A stretch of DNA of 40,274 nucleotides from a virus. The position numbers were made by a program, and so were the translations under genes. The stretch lies in the IMG/VR virus record IMGVR_UViG_3300023174_000327, positions 1 to 40,274 of that record. One strand, written 5' to 3'. Position 1 is the first letter of the stretch; each line of letters begins with the position of its first letter. This document shows positions 24,298-30,594 of this stretch, one piece after another. The notes beneath the pieces were generated by a model, which was not told where the DNA came from, searched no databases, and was given only the letters and a program-made list of their open reading frames with translations.

Positions 24298-25319
24298 TGA
24301 TTAAACTAATAATTAAAGAAAATAAAAAAAAATTACAAAATTTATTAACAGAAGCTTATGTATTTTCTGTTGATAATCCTTTAGTATCTAATATAAGAAA
24401 TGCGCTTGAGCCAACAATAAAATTAAGCAAACCAACATCTTTTAAAGTAGATATTTTTTTAAAAGACTTAATAGAATATAAAGATACTAGTTTAAGTAAA
24501 AAAAATGGAGTTCCATTTTTTTATTATGGTAATATTATTGGTCAAACATTTTCCTTAACTCCTGAATTAAAAAATTATTTAGATAGTAATTTTCAAACCG
24601 AAATTTTAAATAAAAAAATACCATTAGAAATTAATTTTTTATTAGATAGTAAAAGCACAGACCCAGCTAAAGCGCTAATTGAACAAAATTCTGATAAGAC
24701 TATTAATCTAAAAATAAACTTTTATTCTTCTGCGCTAAGGCAACATTTAAAACCATATAATACTAAAAATTTTGATGCTTTGATAGCTCATGAAATTACA
24801 CATTTCAAACAACACATTGATCCATTGGTATTAAAATATGGCGAATTAGCTAAAAAAGAAAAAAACTATAAAAAACTAAAAGTCCTTCCTCTTATGAATA
24901 AAGGCAAGGTGACTGTTGGCTTAACAGGAGTAGGAAAGAAGAGTGATTTAAAAAATGTAAATATCTCTACACCATCAGAAGAATACGCAGTTGATCAAAA
25001 GGAATTTTTACCAAATTATGATCAGTTGACTAAAAAATTATTTATTGGTTTAAAAGATAGAGAAAAATCAAATAAGTTTAAAAATGCTCTATCAAATATC
25101 AATATTGATTCAAGTGCGCTAGCTGGACAATATGTTAAAAAATTAGCTTATGATAAATATTTTCTAGATGAAATAAGTGGAGAGGATCAACTATTATATG
25201 ACTATCTTAGACTTAACTTTCTATCTAGAGAAAAAGAAATGCCAACAAAACTTATAAAAACTTTAACAGATAAAATAAATAATTATAGAATAGTTAATAA
25301 CATTAAAGTGAAAAAATAG
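24297..25319 (+). CDS. zincin-type metalloprotease-like protein, 340 aa
   Basis: Zinc site AHEITHFKQH (HEITH at 165-169) and, about 60 residues later, SEEYAVDQKEF, where a Glu could be the third ligand. The N-terminus (IIKENKKKLQNLLTEAY) is a Lys-rich amphipathic helix ending LLTEA, similar to prohead-protease cleavage sites of T4 (small-x-Glu, Ala). A protease acting on host or virion proteins is the simplest reading. Starts at ATG 24297 overlapping the previous stop (TAATG). Confidence 0.7.
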   Translation: MIKLIIKENKKKLQNLLTEAYVFSVDNPLVSNIRNALEPTIKLSKPTSFKVDIFLKDLIEYKDTSLSKKNGVPFFYYGNIIGQTFSLTPELKNYLDSNFQTEILNKKIPLEINFLLDSKSTDPAKALIEQNSDKTINLKINFYSSALRQHLKPYNTKNFDALIAHEITHFKQHIDPLVLKYGELAKKEKNYKKLKVLPLMNKGKVTVGLTGVGKKSDLKNVNISTPSEEYAVDQKEFLPNYDQLTKKLFIGLKDREKSNKFKNALSNINIDSSALAGQYVKKLAYDKYFLDEISGEDQLLYDYLRLNFLSREKEMPTKLIKTLTDKINNYRIVNNIKVKK

Positions 25320-25335
25320 AAAGGCATGGTGTTTT

Positions 25336-26916
25336 GTGAAGAAAGTATATGATTCTGGTTTATCGTTAAATTCAAAAATTTTATCTGGTGTTAATAAATT
25401 AGCAGATGCTGTTAGCTGTACTTTAGGACCAAAAGGAAGGAATGTTGTAATTCACAGTAAAGGTAAAACACCAGTAATTACCAAAGACGGTGTTACTGTT
25501 AGCGAAGCTGTTGTTTTTGATGATGTTTTTGAAAATGTTGGCGCTCAAGTATTAAAGCAAGCAACCTCAGTTACTGCCACTGAAGCTGGTGATGGAACTA
25601 CTACCGCTACTGTTTTGGCAAGAGCAATAGTAAATCAAGCGCAGAAATATATTATTGCAGGCGCTTCTCCAACCGATTTAAAGCGTGGTATGGAATCAGC
25701 CACAATTAATATTGTTACTAGAATTAAGGAAAATAGCCGTCCGGTAACTTCTCTAGAAGATATTGAACATATTGCTACTATATCAGCCAATGGTGATAAT
25801 AAAATTGGCAAACTGATCTCAACCGCTGTAGACAAGGTAGGTAAAGATGGCGCTGTCACAATTGAAGAAGGAAAATCACTAGACACTGTTCTAGATATAG
25901 TAGAAGGTTTCCAATTTGATAGTGGATTCGTATCGCCACAATTTATTACAGATGAAAGACGTGGCGCAGTGCGTTACGATAATGCTTTAGTGCTTGTGAC
26001 GGATCACAATCTTTCCTCTATCGATGAAATGATGCCAATACTAGAAGTAGCTGCGCGTGAAAATAAACCATTTGTTATAATTGCCGATAACGTTGAAGGG
26101 CAATTATTAGCAGCATTAATATTAAATACAGTACGAGGTTCAATGCGTGTTGCAGCTATCAAAGCTCCACGTTATGGTGAAGAACGCAGAAATATTCTTA
26201 AAGATTTGGCCTTGTCTGTTGGTGCTACGTTTGTATCACGCGAAAGTGGCATGCTTATTAGCGAAATGAAACGCCAGCATTTAGGCACTGCTAAAACAGT
26301 AGAAAGCTTAAAAGCTTGGACTACCATTGTCGGCGGTGGTGGCAACTATGATGAAGTAGATAAACGCATTGAATCATTAAAAACTGAAATAGCAGCCACT
26401 AGTGATATGCGTGAATGTGAACGTATACAAGAGCGTATTACTAGATTAGCCTCTGGAATCGCTATAATTCGCGTAGGAGGGCTAACAGAAGTCGATATGG
26501 TGGAGCGTAAGCATCGCATAGAAGATGCCTTAGAAGCCGTTAAAAGCGCTCAACAGGAAGGCACTTTACCCGGAGGAGGAACTGCATTGTTTAGGTTGTC
26601 TAGAGACTTAGACAAAACAGTTCATGCGGAAAATCAAGATGAAAAATTCGGTATTGAAATTATTATGAAGGCTTGTGAAGAACCCATACGTAAATTATCT
26701 GAAAATTCAGGGCTTAAGGCGGATGTTATATTAAATGATCTCGCTAATAATTTCGATGATTTTTGGCATGGGATGAACTTTGCAACAGGTCATTATTCAC
26801 ATATGGTGGATGTTGGCATAATAGACCCTGCTAAAGTTACTAGGTGTGCCTTACAAAATGCTGTAAGCGCTGCGTCTACTTTACTCACCACTTCACATGC
26901 TATTATTGAAACTTAA
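25336..26916 (+). CDS. groL: GroEL-family chaperonin
   Basis: 526 residues covering the whole GroEL fold. The nucleotide site is intact: TLGPKGRNV, TKDGVTV, GDGTTTATVLAR, and the C-terminal equatorial RIEDALEAVKS and PGGGTALF. The apical domain is complete by length. The C-terminus stops shortly after the last equatorial helix, so the Gly-Gly-Met tail of bacterial GroEL is missing. Starts with GTG at 25336; no ATG fits. It should form a ring with the GroES-like protein (5991) and fold capsid or other phage proteins. Confidence 0.96.
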   Translation: MKKVYDSGLSLNSKILSGVNKLADAVSCTLGPKGRNVVIHSKGKTPVITKDGVTVSEAVVFDDVFENVGAQVLKQATSVTATEAGDGTTTATVLARAIVNQAQKYIIAGASPTDLKRGMESATINIVTRIKENSRPVTSLEDIEHIATISANGDNKIGKLISTAVDKVGKDGAVTIEEGKSLDTVLDIVEGFQFDSGFVSPQFITDERRGAVRYDNALVLVTDHNLSSIDEMMPILEVAARENKPFVIIADNVEGQLLAALILNTVRGSMRVAAIKAPRYGEERRNILKDLALSVGATFVSRESGMLISEMKRQHLGTAKTVESLKAWTTIVGGGGNYDEVDKRIESLKTEIAATSDMRECERIQERITRLASGIAIIRVGGLTEVDMVERKHRIEDALEAVKSAQQEGTLPGGGTALFRLSRDLDKTVHAENQDEKFGIEIIMKACEEPIRKLSENSGLKADVILNDLANNFDDFWHGMNFATGHYSHMVDVGIIDPAKVTRCALQNAVSAASTLLTTSHAIIET

Positions 26917-26964
26917 AACTAATTATATTTAGCTGCCAAATTTCTGGCATAGCGGGAGCTATTT

Positions 26965-27294
26965 ATGAGTCAAGAATCTCTTGAATATGCTGTCAGAGAA
27001 TTGACAGAGAGTATTCATGAAATAAAATTGAATACTGAAAGATTAGTTACGAAGTTAGAACAAGTTAACGACAATATTGAAAAACTTGAAGCTAGCGTTG
27101 AAACACTACATAAATCTTTATCTGAACAAGATAGACGTTTAACAAAACTTGAACAGATGGTTCCAAAGAACTTATTAGAAGATGTAACTATTTTAAAACA
27201 AAACCAAAATACGTTCACTAAAATTCTTTGGTTATTAGGTGGTGCTACTGTCGCAACATTAAGTAATATGATTATGAAAATGATTGGCAAGTAG
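26965..27294 (+). CDS. coiled-coil protein with C-terminal membrane anchor (XhlA-like)
   Basis: 109 residues: a long heptad-repeat coiled coil (about 15-85, with IHEIKLNTERLVTKLEQV and LTKLEQM) and one C-terminal hydrophobic segment (about 88-106, KILWLLGGATVATLSNMIM). This topology matches XhlA/hemolysin-type accessory proteins near holins, so a lysis or membrane-attachment role is possible. AGCGGGAG is the ribosome site. A GCTATTTA sequence overlaps the start and may be a chance match to the ACTATTTA set. No lysis enzyme gene adjoins it. Confidence 0.65.
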   Translation: MSQESLEYAVRELTESIHEIKLNTERLVTKLEQVNDNIEKLEASVETLHKSLSEQDRRLTKLEQMVPKNLLEDVTILKQNQNTFTKILWLLGGATVATLSNMIMKMIGK

Positions 27295-27322
27295 TTTACA
27301 GAAGATAAGTATGTGATATAGT
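27295..27322 (+). promoter_or_regulatory. sigma70-like promoter next to a terminator
   Basis: TTTACA (27295-27300), 16-base spacer, TATAGT (27317-27322) with TG just upstream. The expected start (about 27329) is inside the left arm of the following hairpin. It would drive 27366-28228. Weaker than the 20638 unit. Confidence 0.5.
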
Positions 27323-27326
27323 GGGT

Positions 27327-27356
27327 GGGACGGCTTGATGCCGTCCCTATTTTTTT
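27327..27356 (+). terminator. intrinsic terminator after 27294
   Basis: Perfect 8-bp stem GGGACGGC (27327-27334) / GCCGTCCC (27340-27347), loop TTGAT, followed by TATTTTTTT: a textbook terminator. Confidence 0.95.
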
Positions 27357-27365
27357 GGAGAAATT

Positions 27366-27677
27366 ATGAATGCTAAAATGGTTATAACAGTACCAATAGA
27401 AAATATCCCAAAAGAAGTAAATAAAGTATTTGATAATATCAGTAATGAATTAGAAAATATAATTAATGAAACAAGACAATTAGTTGATAGTCATGATTAT
27501 TTATCTACTTTAGAAAAGATTGATAATTTAAGAAAAAAATTAATGCTTTTAGACTTAAACTATGAAGATTGCTATGGAATTTTACAAGGTTATATAAAGT
27601 ATCAAATGCAAAAAAATAACTCCAATAACGATTCAAAGATCAAGGAGACAAATAGTGAACGCAACACTAATGGATAA
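27366..27677 (+). CDS. hypothetical helical protein, 103 aa
   Basis: Opens with a short strand MVITVPIENIP, then all-helical with heptad-like spacing (VFDNISNELENIINETRQLV) and an Asn/Lys-rich tail. Unrecognised. TTGGAGAAA lies before ATG 27366, right after the terminator. It overlaps the next gene by 23 bases. Confidence 0.7.
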   Translation: MNAKMVITVPIENIPKEVNKVFDNISNELENIINETRQLVDSHDYLSTLEKIDNLRKKLMLLDLNYEDCYGILQGYIKYQMQKNNSNNDSKIKETNSERNTNG

Positions 27678-27930
27678 TCCTTTTGCGATAGGTGATTTAG
27701 TTCACATTCCTCAAGGAACAACTTTATATAAAATAATCAATCCTAATAATAGTATTACTATGATCTACGATAGACCAATTCCAGTTAAAATATCAGACAA
27801 GCCAACCGTTGGATTAATAATAAATAAATCTATATATGATTTTTATATTGTTGATGTAGGTAATAAAGAGTATATGATAAAGTCAGATCAAATGAATTAC
27901 GTTGAAAAAGGATATAATAATGCTTATTAA
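27655..27930 (+). CDS. small SH3-like protein, 91 aa
   Basis: Starts GTG 27655 with AAGGAG 8 bases upstream. FAIGDLVHIPQGTTLYKI is the typical opening of a small SH3-like barrel, with later strands VGLIINKS and FYIVDVGNKEYMIKS. Same general type as 17260, 38809 and 39060. No function known. Confidence 0.65.
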   Translation: MNATLMDNPFAIGDLVHIPQGTTLYKIINPNNSITMIYDRPIPVKISDKPTVGLIINKSIYDFYIVDVGNKEYMIKSDQMNYVEKGYNNAY

Positions 27931-28228
27931 ACTATTAGAAATATATGAAGATATTATTCATCATAATAAAGCGGAAGGTGTAAAGAATTATATGATCAGA
28001 GAAGTAGTTATTAATACTGATTTTATTATTACTTTACGAAATGAAACAATTTTTGAAAAAAATATAAAAGAAAACCCTTCATTATTTGAAGGCTTACAAA
28101 AAGATCAAAAATTTACTCGTATTACTATAAATAGGGGAAATGTAGGGCACGATATAATAATTCTTGGAAGCTTGGATTCAACAATGAAATTGTTAGATTT
28201 AGGAACTAAAAAAGTTATTAAAGGATAA
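27920..28228 (+). CDS. hypothetical protein, 102 aa
   Basis: I use ATG 27920 with AAAGGA upstream rather than TTG 27902. Mixed beta/alpha protein (MIREVVINTDFIITLRNE; VGHDIIILGSLDS). Overlaps the previous gene by 11 bases. Unrecognised family. Confidence 0.65.
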   Translation: MLIKLLEIYEDIIHHNKAEGVKNYMIREVVINTDFIITLRNETIFEKNIKENPSLFEGLQKDQKFTRITINRGNVGHDIIILGSLDSTMKLLDLGTKKVIKG

Positions 28229-28244
28229 TATAACTATTTATTAT
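28225..28244 (+). promoter_or_regulatory. ACTATTTA motif in AT hairpin before 28246
   Basis: ATAATA (28225-28230) pairs with TATTAT (28239-28244); ACTATTTA is at 28233-28240. It ends a few bases before ATG 28246, with no Shine-Dalgarno sequence between. If it is a promoter, the mRNA would be leaderless or nearly so. Confidence 0.45.
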
Positions 28245-28245
28245 A

Positions 28246-28632
28246 ATGTCTAATAAAACTGGAAAGGCGCAATATTACACTATCACTCTAGAAAAAGCAC
28301 TAAATTTATTAGTAGACTCTGATAGGTGTACTAGAATGTTTTCAACCAACGTAAAAACAATGGTTGAAAAATATGCTTTAGATAGTTGGGATACTAGCCC
28401 AATTCCAGATTATATGGATGCTTATTTAAATGCAAAAGTTTTAAAAGATTTTGTACAGAAAAAAATAGAAAATCCAGATGATGAGATAGTTAAATTTGCA
28501 GCTAAAAATAAAATAGAAGGGGTATTATTAACTCGTAATGAACTTATTATGTTGCAAACCCTAGTTAATAATTTTGAAGAAACTAAAGAATTTTTAAATA
28601 AAACCTATGGTTTCACAACTCTTCTAAATTAG
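28246..28632 (+). CDS. hypothetical protein, 128 aa
   Basis: Mostly helical (ALNLLVDSDRC; AYLNAKVLKDFVQKKIENP; ELIMLQTLVNNFEETKEFL). Unrecognised. Preceded only by the ACTATTTA hairpin and no ribosome site in the usual place; the nearest AGGA is about 20 bases upstream. The gene is followed by an Hsp20 promoter. Confidence 0.65.
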   Translation: MSNKTGKAQYYTITLEKALNLLVDSDRCTRMFSTNVKTMVEKYALDSWDTSPIPDYMDAYLNAKVLKDFVQKKIENPDDEIVKFAAKNKIEGVLLTRNELIMLQTLVNNFEETKEFLNKTYGFTTLLN

Positions 28633-28636
28633 CTTC

Positions 28637-28664
28637 TTGACATAAAAAAATCCTGTTATATTAT
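28637..28664 (+). promoter_or_regulatory. sigma70-like promoter for Hsp20
   Basis: TTGACA (28637-28642, perfect -35), 16-base spacer, TATTAT (28659-28664), with the shared TCCTGTTATA block overlapping. AAAGGAGAAAATG follows before ATG 28707. It shares the CTGTTA block with promoters at 20638, 36553 and 38320. Confidence 0.75.
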
Positions 28665-28706
28665 ATCAGTATGCCGCAAGGCAATAATTAATAAAGGAGA
28701 AAATGT

Positions 28707-29081
28707 ATGTCTGCTTATGCTTTAGATAAGTTTTTAAATAATGTTTTTGATGTATATGCTATGCCTAATGTAATGAGTGATTTTAAATATACGGGTACTG
28801 AATATTATCAAACAAATACGGATAGTGATATTACTATTGAAATTCCACTACCCGGTATCTCTAAGGAGAATTTAAAAATTAATATAGAAGATGGGTTATT
28901 GAATATACAAGCAACCAGTTCTATTAAATCAAGAGCAGTGAGAAATATCAATAAATCATGGTCACTAGATGATTCTATCGATATTAATAATATTAATGCT
29001 AAACTAGAAAATGGTCTTTTAACTGTAAAATTAACAAAAATAAAACCAGTTAAAAAATCGGTTACCGTAACAATATCTTAA
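28707..29081 (+). CDS. small heat-shock protein (Hsp20 / alpha-crystallin)
   Basis: 124 residues with the alpha-crystallin domain: ITIEIPLPGISKENLKINIEDGLL, and the signature AKLENGLLTVKL near the C-terminus. This ATP-independent holdase keeps aggregation-prone proteins soluble and would pass them to the GroEL/GroES pair also encoded here. The typical IxI/V tail is not obvious (ends KSVTVTIS). Flanked by its own promoter and a strong terminator, so it is a single-gene unit. Known in several large phages and cyanophages. Confidence 0.93.
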   Translation: MSAYALDKFLNNVFDVYAMPNVMSDFKYTGTEYYQTNTDSDITIEIPLPGISKENLKINIEDGLLNIQATSSIKSRAVRNINKSWSLDDSIDINNINAKLENGLLTVKLTKIKPVKKSVTVTIS

Positions 29082-29100
29082 AAGTATTAATATAATATTG

Positions 29101-29139
29101 CAGGAGAAGGTTTTTTCGCCTTCTCCTGTTTCTTTTTTT
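29101..29139 (+). terminator. intrinsic terminator after Hsp20
   Basis: Perfect 10-bp stem CAGGAGAAGG (29101-29110) / CCTTCTCCTG (29119-29128), loop TTTTTTCG, followed by TTTCTTTTTTT. Confidence 0.96.
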
Positions 29140-29140
29140 G

Positions 29141-29148
29141 ACTATTTA
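29141..29148 (+). promoter_or_regulatory. ACTATTTA motif directly after the terminator
   Basis: ACTATTTA at 29141-29148, then TGTATT and ATG 29155. Because a strong terminator ends one base earlier, a promoter is needed for 29155, and this motif is the only candidate signal in the gap. This is the best-placed copy for testing promoter function. Confidence 0.55.
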
Positions 29149-29154
29149 TGTATT

Positions 29155-29781
29155 ATGATAAAACTAAAGTTAAAGAAGAAATTTTCTTACCAACCTCCGA
29201 TGGGTTCAGCATATGAATATATGCATTCAGCAGGAGAGCCAAAAGATTTGCAACGTTCATCGATGGTAGGAATGGAAGAAGGATGCGGTTGCGGTTGTTC
29301 TTCCTGTAGTGCAGGAAAGCATCACGGAAAAACTGATCCATATGAAGAATATGGCGCTGCTGATGGTCCAGAAGATCTTGATGATGATGGCGAGTTATCA
29401 GCTTGTGAATTGAAACATCATTTTGATCTTAATCATGATGGAGTAGTAACGCCAGATGAATATGATGCCCATGTAAATTGGCATTGCCGCCATCCAGAAG
29501 TTTTGGATAATATGATGAATGATTATGAATCAGTAAAGAATAAAATATATCATGATGACGATATGGTATATGATTATGACCAAGATTCTTTTGAAGAATA
29601 TCAATTAGATGAAAATAAATTATCTAATTTAAATATTTTACTTGAAAAACGTAAAAAAAAGTCTAAAAAAGATCGTTGTTATCGTTTAGCAAAACAAAAA
29701 TATGATGTATTTCCAAGTGCTTATGCTTCTGGATTTATAGTTCGTTGCCGTAAAGGTAAAGTTGCTAAAAAGAAGAAATAA
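29155..29781 (+). CDS. EF-hand and Cys-rich basic-domain protein, 208 aa
   Basis: I use ATG 29155; an earlier in-frame TTG at 29098 would run through the terminator. Layout: basic N-terminal strand MIKLKLKKKFSYQPP; a Cys cluster GCGCGCSSCSAG (about 44-55); two EF-hand-like loops (DLDDDGELSACEL and DLNHDGVVTPDEY, about 75-105); an acidic region; and a C-terminal RCYRLAKQKYDVFPSAYASG followed by VRCRKG. I recall the SAYASG-CRK domain from environmental-phage and giant-virus proteins of unknown function. Calcium binding is likely from the loops. Virion association is inferred from the neighbourhood. Confidence 0.8.
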   Translation: MIKLKLKKKFSYQPPMGSAYEYMHSAGEPKDLQRSSMVGMEEGCGCGCSSCSAGKHHGKTDPYEEYGAADGPEDLDDDGELSACELKHHFDLNHDGVVTPDEYDAHVNWHCRHPEVLDNMMNDYESVKNKIYHDDDMVYDYDQDSFEEYQLDENKLSNLNILLEKRKKKSKKDRCYRLAKQKYDVFPSAYASGFIVRCRKGKVAKKKK

Positions 29782-29783
29782 AA

Positions 29784-30140
29784 ATGCATCTAAAAGATAT
29801 ATTAAAACAATTAATACTAGAATGCATTCAAGAAGAATATCTTGAAATTGATGATTTATTATTAGAAGGTACGTTCGATAAAGAAAAGAAAAGCGGTTTA
29901 CATGGTTGGTTTCAAAGGCGCGGTGGTAAAGGAAAAAGCAAAGGATGGGTAGATTGTAATACTTGTAGAACTAATCCTAAAACTGGTCGTAAAACTTGTA
30001 AATCTTGTGGAAGGCAAAAAGGTGAAAATCGTGGAAAATATCCTGCATGCCGTCCTACTCCAAGTGCATGTACTAACACTGGAAAACGAAAGAAAAAAAG
30101 CAGTATGAGAGTATCTTGGAAAAAAAAGAAAAAGGATTAA
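29784..30140 (+). CDS. leader-like plus basic zinc-binding domain protein, 118 aa
   Basis: The N-terminus MHLKDILKQLILECIQEEYL is a variant of the shared leader, then a basic Cys domain: VDCNTCRTNPKTGRKTCKSC with a further CRPTPSAC, rich in Arg/Lys/Gly. A poly-Lys tail follows. It resembles DUF5872-type basic domains in environmental phages and giant viruses. Probably binds nucleic acid or is packaged. 2 bases after the preceding gene. Confidence 0.75.
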   Translation: MHLKDILKQLILECIQEEYLEIDDLLLEGTFDKEKKSGLHGWFQRRGGKGKSKGWVDCNTCRTNPKTGRKTCKSCGRQKGENRGKYPACRPTPSACTNTGKRKKKSSMRVSWKKKKKD

Positions 30141-30142
30141 TT

Positions 30143-30556
30143 ATGTTAATTAATAAACAACATTTACAAAACATTATTAAAGAAAGCTTACAAGAGCATT
30201 TAATTTTTGAAAACGAATTGGGACAAGAAACTGCTGTATTAGAAGATGGAACTGCTGTTTGCGAAGCATGTCTTTATGAAACAATGACTTGTGGATGCCC
30301 AGATGTTCTTGAAGAAGCTAAATATCATGGCCGTACAGTACCACTTGGAAAACCAATGAAAGGCGATGTAAAAAAGTTTAAAGTTTATGTTCGTGATCCC
30401 AAAACTGGAAACGTTAAAAAAGTAAACTTTGGCGATAAGAAAATGCGTATCAAGAAAAGTAATCCAAAACGTAGAAAGAGTTTCCGCGCTCGTCATAATT
30501 GCGCTAATCCCGGTCCAAGAACAAAAGCACGTTATTGGTCATGCAGAAAGTGGTAA
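30143..30556 (+). CDS. leader-bearing basic domain protein (RARHNC/YWSCRKW type), 137 aa
   Basis: Start placed at ATG 30143 (AAAGGA upstream), after the end of the previous gene. It begins MLINKQHLQNIIKESLQEHL, another variant of the leader, then a Cys pair region (CEACLYETMTCGC), and ends in the basic domain DPKTGNVKKVNFGDKKMRI, followed by FRARHNCANPGPRTKARYWSC. I recall the C-terminal domain from many marine phage proteins, function unknown. Three genes in a row (29155, 29784, 30143) pair different N-termini with different basic domains. Confidence 0.8.
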   Translation: MLINKQHLQNIIKESLQEHLIFENELGQETAVLEDGTAVCEACLYETMTCGCPDVLEEAKYHGRTVPLGKPMKGDVKKFKVYVRDPKTGNVKKVNFGDKKMRIKKSNPKRRKSFRARHNCANPGPRTKARYWSCRKW

Positions 30557-30582
30557 ATATTTAAATTTATAGCTATTTTTGT

Positions 30583-30590
30583 ACTATTTA
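30583..30590 (+). promoter_or_regulatory. ACTATTTA motif before the fibre gene
   Basis: ACTATTTA at 30583-30590, 4 bases before ATG 30595, without a Shine-Dalgarno sequence. Same arrangement as 28233 and 29141. Confidence 0.45.
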
Positions 30591-30594
30591 ATGT

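Noticed and set aside
29098-29154. TTG 29098 as the start of the EF-hand protein
   Set aside because: It would place the coding sequence through a perfect terminator hairpin and T-tract. ATG 29155 fits.
4285-30590. Calling the ACTATTTA motif a T4 late promoter
   Set aside because: Only its reverse complement resembles TATAAATA, and that would point against the genes. The bases upstream on the + strand are not conserved.
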